Origin: Obelidium mucronatum
Lineage: Eukaryota; Chytridiomycota; Chytridiomycetes; Chytridiales; Chytriomycetaceae
Length of the DNA stretch: 11,219 nucleotides
NCBI GenBank assembly: GCA_025765595.1
Contig: JAIVFH010000657.1
Location: forward strand, 1 to 11,219
Reading direction: 5' to 3'
The notes beneath the pieces were generated by a model. It was not told the DNA's origin. It worked only from the letters and a program-made list of their open reading frames with translations, and searched no databases. The position numbers and the translations under genes were made by a program. Numbering within the stretch: position 1 is the stretch's first letter; each line of letters opens with the position of its first letter. Below, piece by piece: positions 1 through 6,953 of the stretch.

Positions 1-2
1 CA

Positions 3-432
3 GATTTTGGAAGTTGGCAAGCTGCTGAATTACAAGTAAATCTGGAGAGAATGCTCAGCCACTTGGCTGTTTCTGTTGAGTTTTCTACCACATTTCTTTT
101 TTTTGTTCCTTATGTTTGGTTATGCAGATTGTATTGGGGGACAAGACATTGGAGCTTCGCCCTTCTTCTGTTGAAAAACGACTGTAACCAGATCAATCCT
201 TAAAGATTTGTTACTGGAAACACGACAATCAGCAAAACAATCATGAAATCTGATTTCTATGTGTGTTGGGGATGGAAAGACTGATGAACCCGTGTTTGCC
301 CACATCAATTCATTGTGCTCAATAGTATCAAGACATTTACTGTGACTGTGGGGAAAAAGAAACGAAGCTCAATACTTTTTAGAAACGTTTAAGGAAGTGG
401 AGGCTTTGATTCATGAATTGTCTACTTTTTAA
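3..432 (+). pseudogene. Decayed C-terminal part of a trehalose-6-phosphate synthase/phosphatase (TPS/TPP) gene
   Basis: Intact relatives make or dephosphorylate trehalose-6-phosphate in the cytosol. Only the C-terminal HAD-type phosphatase region is in the window. Frame 3 from position 3 reads DFGSWQAAEL, then LERMLSHLAVS. A candidate 53-bp intron (75-127, GTTGAG...TTATGCAG with a T-rich tract) leads to IVLGDKTLELRPSSVEK, which matches the family's VEV(R/K)P segment without a gap. Later pieces are VTRSILKDLL (184 on), CVGDGKTDEPVF (262-297, the catalytic GDxxxDE loop), TFTVTVGK (333-356) and NEAQYFLETFKEVEALIHEL, ending at the stop 430-432. These pieces lie in different frames. A base seems lost in the A-run near 174-178, there is a TGA at 244-246, and the frame changes between 306 and 333 and again near 351-360. 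That many lesions in about 300 bp fits a pseudogene better than read errors. The gene begins left of the window. Confidence 0.8.
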
Positions 433-789
433 GAACAAAAGTAATGAGTTAGGCAGAGTTTAAATATTATGTTGTGTGGGGATGATTTTTAGTTTGAGAT
501 AAAAGAAAATAACAATACCTTCCACAAGTTTGTCTCCAATAATGCGTTCTTGCAGATACTGTTAATTTCAAAAAGAAAGACCCAAATTAACTGTCAGGTA
601 GAGTTGTCAAGTTAACAAAAATCACTGAAAAAAAGGAAAAATAGTTAAGAATCACGATTATTTGGCATCACCATGTTGACCGCTCCAAAGGAGGCATATG
701 GGCCAATATTTTTTTTTAGCTTTTGTGCTTCAGGCATAAGCAATACGCACGCTCCAGGCTTGAGCAGACATCAACGAGCAATACAGCGA
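433..789. other. A/T-rich intergenic stretch, no gene seen
   Basis: No supported gene lies between the TPS pseudogene and the 5S array. A 40-bp minus-strand segment at 519-558 reads QERIIGDKLVEG between AG and GT dinucleotides, but it is too short to call. From about 707 the sequence loosely resembles the 3' flank of a 5S unit (a T-run after CAAT, then a GCGTAAT word), so part of it may be a strongly diverged edge of the array. Confidence 0.5.
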
Positions 790-843
790 GCGTAATATTA
801 TCAGGATGTGTCTTGGAGATTTTTGGGTGCAGCCGCGAAAAAA

Positions 844-961
844 AACTACAGCACACTGTATTCCCGCGTGGTCTCCCACCGCAGTACTGACAATGCCATC
901 ACCAGCTTAACTTCGGAGATCGGACGGGATCCGGTGCTTTTTGGTGTGTATGGCCGTAGTT
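844..961 (-). rRNA. 5S ribosomal RNA, copy 1 (class A)
   Basis: 5S rRNA of the large ribosomal subunit, made by RNA polymerase III. The minus strand starts AACTACGGCCATAC and ends GTGCTGTAGTT, 118 nt, the normal length. The two ends pair as helix I (ACTACGGC with GCTGTAGT). The internal promoter is intact: box A around nt 49-66 (AAGTTAAGCTGG...) and box C around nt 80-92 (GCGGTGGGAGACC). Termination is by the run of eight T (minus strand) over 838-845. The 5' end was set by helix I pairing and by the position of GGCCAT in fungal-type 5S genes. It may be off by 1-2 nt. Confidence 0.95.
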
Positions 962-1551
962 GCAGGTTTTGTTTCTGTGTTGCGCTTTATACGATTGACA
1001 GCTGTCAAAAACAGCAAACTATAAAAAAAAAACTCTTTTTTTTTGGAACCAGGGCGGCCCTTGAAATAAAGCCGGCTGTCAAAAAATAAAATTTGTTGTC
1101 TTGACAAACTGATTACCATAACAGATGTCCGCCTGCCTGTTTCTTTAGTTTTGGCTGCTATGAGGCATCTCAAAAATGGAGAAAAGTCTGGGCAAGGCTT
1201 CTTCAAAGTTTGGAAGAGATGCGAGCCAGGTAGAGCGCGTGAAAACTAGAAAAGGGAATTCAAAACAAAAGGCTCCTGCCCACTTTACGCAAGAAGCCGG
1301 TGTGCTAGCGGCGCCGTTGGCATGCCTATGTTGGCAGAAATTCCGCGCACAACACGAAAAGAAAAAAGAGGTTGCCGATTTGTGGCAGAAACCATGTGTG
1401 GAGCAATTTTTTTTTTTTTGTTTTGCTTTGGCGCAGTACTTGCCGCCATTGTTGAAAGCAATAGTGACCACAGACTCCATGGAGCGAGCGCCAAAGAAGG
1501 CGTAATTATGCAGGATGTGTCTTGGAGATTTTTGGGTGCAGCCGCGAAAAA
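962..1551. repeat. 5S spacer 1 (class A)
   Basis: 590-bp non-transcribed spacer. From the 5S 5' side it holds the promoter, an A10/T-rich pair of opposed runs (1022-1046), GCCGGC, the inverted repeat TTGTC-TT-GACAA, a stretch dense in small palindromes (GCTAGC, GGCGCC, GCATGC; 1305-1325), a T13 run after GCAA (1407-1419), and an inverted repeat CTTTGGCGC...GCGCCAAAG around CTCCATGGAG. Open frames here are not conserved as frames between copies. Confidence 0.85.
986..1008 (-). promoter_or_regulatory. 5S copy 1 upstream promoter: TATA box and E-box palindrome
   Basis: On the minus strand TATAAA covers -30 to -25 (plus 986-991). Directly upstream is a perfect 14-bp palindrome, TTGACAGCTGTCAA (995-1008), centred on the E-box CAGCTG. 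An upstream TATA near -28 is known for plant and fission yeast 5S genes. A role for the palindrome is inference. Confidence 0.75.
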
Positions 1552-1669
1552 AACTACAGCACACTGTATTCCCGCGTGGTCTCCCACCGCAGTACTGACA
1601 ATGCCATCACCAGCTTAACTTCGGAGATCGGACGGGATCCGGTGCTTTTTGGTGTGTATGGCCGTAGTT
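1552..1669 (-). rRNA. 5S ribosomal RNA, copy 2 (class A)
   Basis: Same 118-nt gene as copy 1, with no differences that I can see. The Pol III terminator is the seven-T run (minus strand) at 1547-1553. It has its own TATA box and E-box palindrome upstream. Confidence 0.95.
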
Positions 1670-2259
1670 GCAGGTTTTGTTTCTGTGTTGCGCTTTATAC
1701 GATTGACAGCTGTCAAAAACAGCAAACTATAAAAAAAAAACTCTTTTTTTTTGGAACCAGGGCGGCCCTTGAAATAAAGCCGGCTGTCAAAAAAAAAATT
1801 TGTTGTCTTGACAAACTGATTACCATAACAGATGTCCGCCTGCCTGTTTCTTTAGTTTTGGCTGCTATGAGGCATCTCAAAAATGGAGAAAAGTCTGGGC
1901 AAGGCTTCTTCAAAGTTTGGAAGAGATGCGAGCCAGGTAGAGCGCGTGAAAACTAGAAAAGGGAATTCAAAACAAAAGGCTCCTGCCCACTTTACGCAAG
2001 AAGCCGGTGTGCTAGCATGGCGCCGTTGGCATGCCTATGTTGGCAGAAATTCCGCGCACAACACGAAAAGAAAAAAGAGGTTGCCGATTTGTGGCAGAAA
2101 CCATGTGTAGCAATTTTTTTTTTTTTGTTTTTGCTTTGGCGCAGTACTTGCCGCCATTGTTGAAAGCAATAGTGACCACAGACTCCATGGAGCGAGCGCC
2201 AAAGAAGGCGTAATTATGCAGGATGTGTCTTGGAGATTTTTGGGTGCAGCCGCGAAAAA
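1670..2259. repeat. 5S spacer 2 (class A)
   Basis: Nearly the same as spacer 1. Indels differ: GCTAGCATGGCGCC in place of GCTAGCGGCGCC, loss of GA before GCAA in the T-run region, and different A-run lengths. These indels shift the frames that cross the spacer. Confidence 0.85.
1694..1716 (-). promoter_or_regulatory. 5S copy 2 upstream promoter: TATA box and E-box palindrome
   Basis: TATAAA at -30 to -25 (1694-1699) and the same 14-bp CAGCTG palindrome at 1703-1716 as in copy 1. Confidence 0.75.
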
Positions 2260-2377
2260 AACTACAGCACACTGTATTCCCGCGTGGTCTCCCACCGCAG
2301 TACTGACAATGCCATCACCAGCTTAACTTCGGAGATCGGACGGGATCCGGTGCTTTTTGGTGTGTATGGCCGTAGTT
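2260..2377 (-). rRNA. 5S ribosomal RNA, copy 3 (class A)
   Basis: Same sequence as copies 1 and 2, and the last gene with C at nt 47. The T7 terminator is at 2255-2261. The spacer on its right (its own upstream side) changes from class A to class B, so this gene sits at the edge of the older block. Confidence 0.95.
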
Positions 2378-2971
2378 GCAGGTTTTGTTTCTGTGTTGCG
2401 CTTTATACGATTGACAGCTGTCAAAAACAGCAAACTATAAAAAAAAAACTCTTTTTTTTGGAACCAGGGCGGCCCTTGAAATAAAGCCGGCTGTCAAAAA
2501 ATAAAATTTGTTGTCTTGACAAACTGATTACCATAACAGATGTCCGCCTGCCTGTTTCTTTAGTTTTGGCTGCTATGAGGCATCTCAAAATGGAGAAAAG
2601 TCTGGGCAAGGCTTCTTCAAAGTTTGGGAAGAGATGCGAGCCAGGTAGAGTGCGTGAAAACTAGAAAAGGGAATTCAAAACAAAAGGCTCCTGCCCACTT
2701 TACGCAAGAAGCCAGTGTGCTAGCGCGGCGCCGTTGGCATGCCTATGTTGGCAGAAATTCCGCGCACAACACGAAAAGAAAAAAAGAGGTTGCCGATTTG
2801 TGGCAGAAACCATGTGTAGAGCAATTTTTTTGTTTTTTGTTTTTGCTTTGGCGCAGTACTTGCCGCCATTGTTGAAAGCAATAGTGACCACAGACTCCAT
2901 GGAGCAAGCGCAAAAGAAGGCGTAATTATGCAGGAATGTGTCTTGGAGATTTTGAGTGCAGCCGCGAAAAA
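2378..2971. repeat. 5S spacer 3, class A/class B mosaic
   Basis: Its left part is class A: CAGCTG palindrome and GAACCAGGGCGGCCC up to 2475. Its right part is class B: GTAGAGTGCG at 2645-2654, GCCAGTGTG, T7-G-T6-G-T5, and GGAGCAAGCGCAAAAG. The switch lies between 2475 and 2651, where the two classes are nearly identical, as expected for unequal crossing-over or gene conversion. Confidence 0.85.
2402..2424 (-). promoter_or_regulatory. 5S copy 3 upstream promoter: TATA box and E-box palindrome
   Basis: TATAAA at 2402-2407 and the class A palindrome at 2411-2424, same spacing as in copies 1 and 2. Confidence 0.75.
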
Positions 2972-3089
2972 AACTACAGCACACTGTATTCCCGCGTGGT
3001 CTCCCACCGCAGTACTGACAATGCCATCACCAGCTTAACTTCAGAGATCGGACGGGATCCGGTGCTTTTTGGTGTGTATGGCCGTAGTT
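2972..3089 (-). rRNA. 5S ribosomal RNA, copy 4 (class B)
   Basis: 118 nt, with U instead of C at nt 47 (plus strand CTTCAGAG, not CTTCGGAG). In my fold, C47 pairs with G30 in helix III, so the change gives a G-U pair and should be tolerated. T7 terminator at 2967-2973. Its flanks differ slightly from the other B copies: one base shorter between TATA and +1, a disrupted E-box, and an extra A in the 3' flank (CAGGAATGTG). Confidence 0.95.
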
Positions 3090-3689
3090 GCAGCTGTGTT
3101 TCTGTGTTGCGCTTTATACGATTGATTGACAGGTTGCCAAAAACAGCAAACTATAAAAAAAAAACACTTCTTTTTTTTTGGAGCCAGAGCAGCCTTTGAA
3201 ATAAAGCCGGCTGTCAAAAAATAAAATTTGTTGTCTTGACAAACTGATTACCATAACAGATGTCCGCCTGCCTGTTTCTTTAGTTTTGGCTGCTATGAGG
3301 CATCTCAAAAATGGAGAAAAGTCTGGGCAAGGCTTCTTCAAAGTTTGGAAGAGATGCGAGCCAGGTAGAGTGCGTGAAAACTAGAAAAGGGAATTCAAAC
3401 AAAAGGCTCCTGCCCACTTTACGCAAGAAGCCAGTGTGCTAGCGCGGCGCCGTTGGCATGCCTATGTTGGCAGAAATTCCGCGCACAACACGAAAAGAAA
3501 AAAAGAGGTTGCCGATTTGTGGCAGAAACCATGTGTAGAGCAATTTTTTTGTTTTTGTTTTTGCTTTGGCGCAGTACTTGCCGCCATTGTTGAAAGCAAT
3601 AGTGACCACAGACTCCATGGAGCAAGCGCAAAAGAAGGCGTAATTATGCAGGATGTGTCTTGGAGATTTTTGAGTGCAGCCGCGAAAAA
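3090..3689. repeat. 5S spacer 4 (class B, slightly divergent)
   Basis: Class B throughout, with private changes: a broken E-box, one base fewer before the TATA, and GAATTCAAACAAAAG with one A fewer. It is the transition between the mosaic unit and the identical block. Confidence 0.85.
3113..3136 (-). promoter_or_regulatory. 5S copy 4 upstream promoter: TATA box, E-box broken
   Basis: TATAAA at 3113-3118, one base closer to +1 (-29 to -24). The E-box region reads CAGGTTG (3130-3136), so CANNTG is lost by one extra T. Confidence 0.7.
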
Positions 3690-3807
3690 AACTACAGCAC
3701 ACTGTATTCCCGCGTGGTCTCCCACCGCAGTACTGACAATGCCATCACCAGCTTAACTTCAGAGATCGGACGGGATCCGGTGCTTTTTGGTGTGTATGGC
3801 CGTAGTT
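3690..3807 (-). rRNA. 5S ribosomal RNA, copy 5 (class B)
   Basis: 118 nt, identical to copy 4 including U47. T7 terminator at 3685-3691. It opens the block of apparently identical 719-bp units. Confidence 0.95.
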
Positions 3808-3831
3808 GCAGGCTGTGTTTCTGTGTTGCGC

Positions 3832-3854
3832 TTTATACGATTGATTGACAGGTG
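3832..3854 (-). promoter_or_regulatory. 5S copy 5 upstream promoter: TATA box and CAGGTG E-box
   Basis: TATAAA at 3832-3837 (-30 to -25). Class B lost the full palindrome but keeps an E-box, CAGGTG, at 3849-3854, four bases further out because of a duplicated GATT. Confidence 0.72.
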
Positions 3855-4408
3855 CCAAAAACAGCAAACTATAAAAAAAAAACACTTCTTTTTTTTTGGA
3901 GCCAGAGCAGCCTTTGAAATAAAGCCGGCTGTCAAAAAATAAAATTTGTTGTCTTGACAAACTGATTACCATAACAGATGTCCGCCTGCCTGTTTCTTTA
4001 GTTTTGGCTGCTATGAGGCATCTCAAAAATGGAGAAAAGTCTGGGCAAGGCTTCTTCAAAGTTTGGAAGAGATGCGAGCCAGGTAGAGTGCGTGAAAACT
4101 AGAAAAGGGAATTCAAAACAAAAGGCTCCTGCCCACTTTACGCAAGAAGCCAGTGTGCTAGCGCGGCGCCGTTGGCATGCCTATGTTGGCAGAAATTCCG
4201 CGCACAACACGAAAAGAAAAAAAGAGGTTGCCGATTTGTGGCAGAAACCATGTGTAGAGCAATTTTTTTGTTTTTGTTTTTGCTTTGGCGCAGTACTTGC
4301 CGCCATTGTTGAAAGCAATAGTGACCACAGACTCCATGGAGCAAGCGCAAAAGAAGGCGTAATTATGCAGGATGTGTCTTGGAGATTTTTGAGTGCAGCC
4401 GCGAAAAA

Positions 4409-4526
4409 AACTACAGCACACTGTATTCCCGCGTGGTCTCCCACCGCAGTACTGACAATGCCATCACCAGCTTAACTTCAGAGATCGGACGGGATCCGGT
4501 GCTTTTTGGTGTGTATGGCCGTAGTT
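4409..4526 (-). rRNA. 5S ribosomal RNA, copy 6 (class B)
   Basis: 118 nt, identical to the other class B genes. T7 terminator at 4404-4410. Box A, box C and the upstream TATA are all present. Confidence 0.95.
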
Positions 4527-4550
4527 GCAGGCTGTGTTTCTGTGTTGCGC

Positions 4551-4573
4551 TTTATACGATTGATTGACAGGTG
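4551..4573 (-). promoter_or_regulatory. 5S copy 6 upstream promoter: TATA box and CAGGTG E-box
   Basis: TATAAA at 4551-4556 and CAGGTG at 4568-4573, as in copy 5. Confidence 0.72.
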
Positions 4574-5127
4574 CCAAAAACAGCAAACTATAAAAAAAAA
4601 ACACTTCTTTTTTTTTGGAGCCAGAGCAGCCTTTGAAATAAAGCCGGCTGTCAAAAAATAAAATTTGTTGTCTTGACAAACTGATTACCATAACAGATGT
4701 CCGCCTGCCTGTTTCTTTAGTTTTGGCTGCTATGAGGCATCTCAAAAATGGAGAAAAGTCTGGGCAAGGCTTCTTCAAAGTTTGGAAGAGATGCGAGCCA
4801 GGTAGAGTGCGTGAAAACTAGAAAAGGGAATTCAAAACAAAAGGCTCCTGCCCACTTTACGCAAGAAGCCAGTGTGCTAGCGCGGCGCCGTTGGCATGCC
4901 TATGTTGGCAGAAATTCCGCGCACAACACGAAAAGAAAAAAAGAGGTTGCCGATTTGTGGCAGAAACCATGTGTAGAGCAATTTTTTTGTTTTTGTTTTT
5001 GCTTTGGCGCAGTACTTGCCGCCATTGTTGAAAGCAATAGTGACCACAGACTCCATGGAGCAAGCGCAAAAGAAGGCGTAATTATGCAGGATGTGTCTTG
5101 GAGATTTTTGAGTGCAGCCGCGAAAAA

Positions 5128-5245
5128 AACTACAGCACACTGTATTCCCGCGTGGTCTCCCACCGCAGTACTGACAATGCCATCACCAGCTTAACTTCAG
5201 AGATCGGACGGGATCCGGTGCTTTTTGGTGTGTATGGCCGTAGTT
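5128..5245 (-). rRNA. 5S ribosomal RNA, copy 7 (class B)
   Basis: 118 nt, identical to the other class B genes. T7 terminator at 5123-5129. This is the last copy with a complete upstream region. Confidence 0.95.
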
Positions 5246-5269
5246 GCAGGCTGTGTTTCTGTGTTGCGC

Positions 5270-5292
5270 TTTATACGATTGATTGACAGGTG
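5270..5292 (-). promoter_or_regulatory. 5S copy 7 upstream promoter: TATA box and CAGGTG E-box
   Basis: TATAAA at 5270-5275 and CAGGTG at 5287-5292, as in copies 5 and 6. Confidence 0.72.
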
Positions 5293-5846
5293 CCAAAAAC
5301 AGCAAACTATAAAAAAAAAACACTTCTTTTTTTTTGGAGCCAGAGCAGCCTTTGAAATAAAGCCGGCTGTCAAAAAATAAAATTTGTTGTCTTGACAAAC
5401 TGATTACCATAACAGATGTCCGCCTGCCTGTTTCTTTAGTTTTGGCTGCTATGAGGCATCTCAAAAATGGAGAAAAGTCTGGGCAAGGCTTCTTCAAAGT
5501 TTGGAAGAGATGCGAGCCAGGTAGAGTGCGTGAAAACTAGAAAAGGGAATTCAAAACAAAAGGCTCCTGCCCACTTTACGCAAGAAGCCAGTGTGCTAGC
5601 GCGGCGCCGTTGGCATGCCTATGTTGGCAGAAATTCCGCGCACAACACGAAAAGAAAAAAAGAGGTTGCCGATTTGTGGCAGAAACCATGTGTAGAGCAA
5701 TTTTTTTGTTTTTGTTTTTGCTTTGGCGCAGTACTTGCCGCCATTGTTGAAAGCAATAGTGACCACAGACTCCATGGAGCAAGCGCAAAAGAAGGCGTAA
5801 TTATGCAGGATGTGTCTTGGAGATTTTTGAGTGCAGCCGCGAAAAA

Positions 5847-5964
5847 AACTACAGCACACTGTATTCCCGCGTGGTCTCCCACCGCAGTACTGACAATGCC
5901 ATCACCAGCTTAACTTCAGAGATCGGACGGGATCCGGTGCTTTTTGGTGTGTATGGCCGTAGTT
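5847..5964 (-). rRNA. 5S ribosomal RNA, copy 8 (class B), upstream promoter lost
   Basis: The 118-nt gene, its boxes A and C, and the T7 terminator (5842-5848) are intact. Array homology ends about 7 bp upstream of +1, after GCAGGCT, and the sequence beyond has no TATA box at the expected place. If this organism's 5S genes need the upstream TATA, as in plants and fission yeast, this copy may be weak or silent. If the internal promoter is enough, it may still work. Confidence 0.93.
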
Positions 5965-5972
5965 GCAGGCTT

Positions 5973-6241
5973 TGGTTTACTGGGAGTTCCATACACTCTG
6001 GTTGGAGTGAAAGGAGTGGCTGAAGGCAGCCCTAAAAGTATAGATTTACTATGAACGTAACGTAGTAAAGAAAGAGAAGGGGGAAAAATAAAGTAGCATA
6101 CAATATGTTCTTGTGAAACGAATCCAAGGAGTTCCAGAGGCAGTGAAACCAAAGTCAACTAGAGACATACGCTCAGTCACTTTGCTTCTTCGCAGTGCAG
6201 GTTGCAGCCCAATAGAACCTTGTTTAGGCCAAACAAAGTGA
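5973..6241 (+). other. Two protein-like frames of unknown identity beside the array
   Basis: Right after the array break, one plus-strand frame reads LLGVPYTLVGVKGVAEG and SPKSIDLL to a stop at 6052-6054. A second, open from 6092 to the TGA at 6239-6241, reads VLVKRIQGVPEAVKPKSTRD and then IRSVTLLLRSAGCSPIEP. Both have protein-like composition but no ATG, and I recognise no family. They could be exons or fragments of a gene cut by array growth. The minus strand is also open across 5916-6158, so coding is not established. Confidence 0.22.
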
Positions 6242-6327
6242 AACCAACTTACTGCCCAGCCTCAACTATTAAAACTAAAGTTATCATCAAAAAGCAAAGA
6301 AATAAAATACAAGTTACTAAATAAAAC

Positions 6328-6643
6328 AAATTAAAAATTAATAAATAAATAAATAAATAATTCAAAAAATTTAAAAAAAATAAAAATAAAAATAAAATAA
6401 AATAAAAATAAAAATAAATTAAAAATAAAATAAATTAAAAATAAAATAAATTAAAAATAAAATAAAAATTATAATAAAATAACAATAAAAATAAAAAGAA
6501 AATTTAAAAAAAATAAAAATAAAAAAAAATAAAATAAAAATAAAATAAGATAAAAATAAAATAAAAATAAAATAAATATAAAAATAAATAAATATAAAAA
6601 TAAAATAAATATAAAATAAAAAAATAACAATAAAAATAAAAAT
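6328..6643. repeat. Almost pure A/T low-complexity tract, A-rich on the plus strand
   Basis: Only five of 316 bases are G or C (6363, 6483, 6498, 6549, 6628). The pattern is runs of 2-9 A separated by single T, mostly AAAAT and AAAAAT steps, so the minus strand is T-rich. Apparent minus-strand frames rich in Phe, Ile and Tyr are artefacts of this. Confidence 0.9.
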
Positions 6644-6671
6644 GTGCACACTTTCTACCTGCTATGTACTA

Positions 6672-6860
6672 ATAAATACAATACAATACAATACAATACA
6701 ATACTATACTATACCATAGCTGGTTGGGAGACTGTAGCTGATATACGAATACCATACATACAATACAATACAATACAATAGAAAACAATCAATAGAATAC
6801 AATACAAATACAATACAATAGAATACAATACAAATACAATACGATACGATACAATACAAA
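6672..6860. repeat. AATAC-type pentanucleotide microsatellite, interrupted
   Basis: Repeats of AATAC dominate 6672-6704 and 6756-6860, with variants AATAG, AAATAC and ACGAT. Between them sits a non-repetitive 50-bp piece that carries one arm of an inverted repeat. Confidence 0.9.
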
Positions 6861-6879
6861 TTAATAAAGCTACAGTCTC

Positions 6880-6882
<3 letters not shown>
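6725..6882. repeat. 15-bp inverted repeat enclosing most of the microsatellite
   Basis: TGGGAGACTGTAGCT at 6725-6739 is the exact reverse complement of AGCTACAGTCTCCCA at 6868-6882. The arms enclose 128 bp, mostly AATAC repeat. This may be a small foldback element with an expanded core. Confidence 0.8.

Positions 6883-6885
<3 letters not shown>

Positions 6886-6921
<36 letters not shown>
6886..6921. repeat. 36-base poly-C run
   Basis: An uninterrupted run of 36 C on the plus strand, followed by TCCCTGCC. The exact length should be treated as uncertain because such runs are hard to sequence. Confidence 0.9.
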
Positions 6922-6924
<3 letters not shown>

Positions 6925-6953
6925 CTGCCTAAAAATTCTCTCTTGATTGCTTA

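Larger units (their letters stand above)
3808..5846. repeat. 5S spacers 5-7 (class B), in apparently identical 719-bp units
   Basis: Three spacers, 3808-4408, 4527-5127 and 5246-5846, interrupted by genes 6 and 7. I see no difference among them, and the longest open frames across the units translate identically. In class B the outer stem seen in class A (CTTTGGCGC/GCGCCAAAG) is damaged by C to A (GCGCAAAAG), so it does not look selected. Confidence 0.85.
790..5971 (-). repeat. Tandem 5S rDNA array: eight 5S genes, seven full spacers
   Basis: A unit of one 118-bp 5S gene plus a spacer of 590-601 bp repeats head to tail. Gene 3' ends (plus-strand left edges) are at 844, 1552, 2260, 2972, 3690, 4409, 5128 and 5847, giving periods of 708, 708, 712, 718, 719, 719 and 719. 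Homology starts near 790-802, just downstream of the first gene, and stops near 5971, just upstream of the eighth, so neither end has a complete outer spacer. Two sequence classes exist. Class A (left) has the period-708 spacer. Class B (right) carries many linked differences: 5S base 47, the E-box region, GAGCCAGAGCAGCCT in place of GAACCAGGGCGGCCC, and the T-run structure. The last three complete units look identical. This is the usual concerted-evolution picture of a 5S locus. Confidence 0.95.

Noticed and set aside
519..558. Minus-strand micro-exon reading QERIIGDKLVEG between AG and GT
   Set aside because: Forty bases is too short, no neighbouring exon was found, and splice dinucleotides occur often by chance.
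808..1089. Plus-strand frame across the first 5S gene
   Set aside because: It is antisense to the rRNA gene and enters the A/T runs of the spacer; no independent support.
3745..4059. 104-codon minus-strand frame repeated in the class B units
   Set aside because: It overlaps the 5S 5' half and promoter in the sense direction and has different ends in class A units. A shadow of the repeat.
4029..4475. 148-codon plus-strand frame repeated in several 5S units (starts MEKSLGKASSKFGRDA)
   Set aside because: It runs antisense through the 3' part of the 5S gene, crosses variable T-runs, and is broken by indels in the class A units. Its sameness in the right-hand units follows from array homogenisation, not from protein selection.
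790..5971. CRISPR array or satellite DNA as an explanation for the tandem repeat
   Set aside because: The repeat contains a complete folded 5S gene with Pol III boxes and a T-run terminator; unit size and content do not fit CRISPR, and a plain satellite would not keep a gene.
6419..6651. Minus-strand frames rich in Phe, Ile and Tyr, resembling membrane proteins
   Set aside because: They are a translation of the A/T low-complexity tract.
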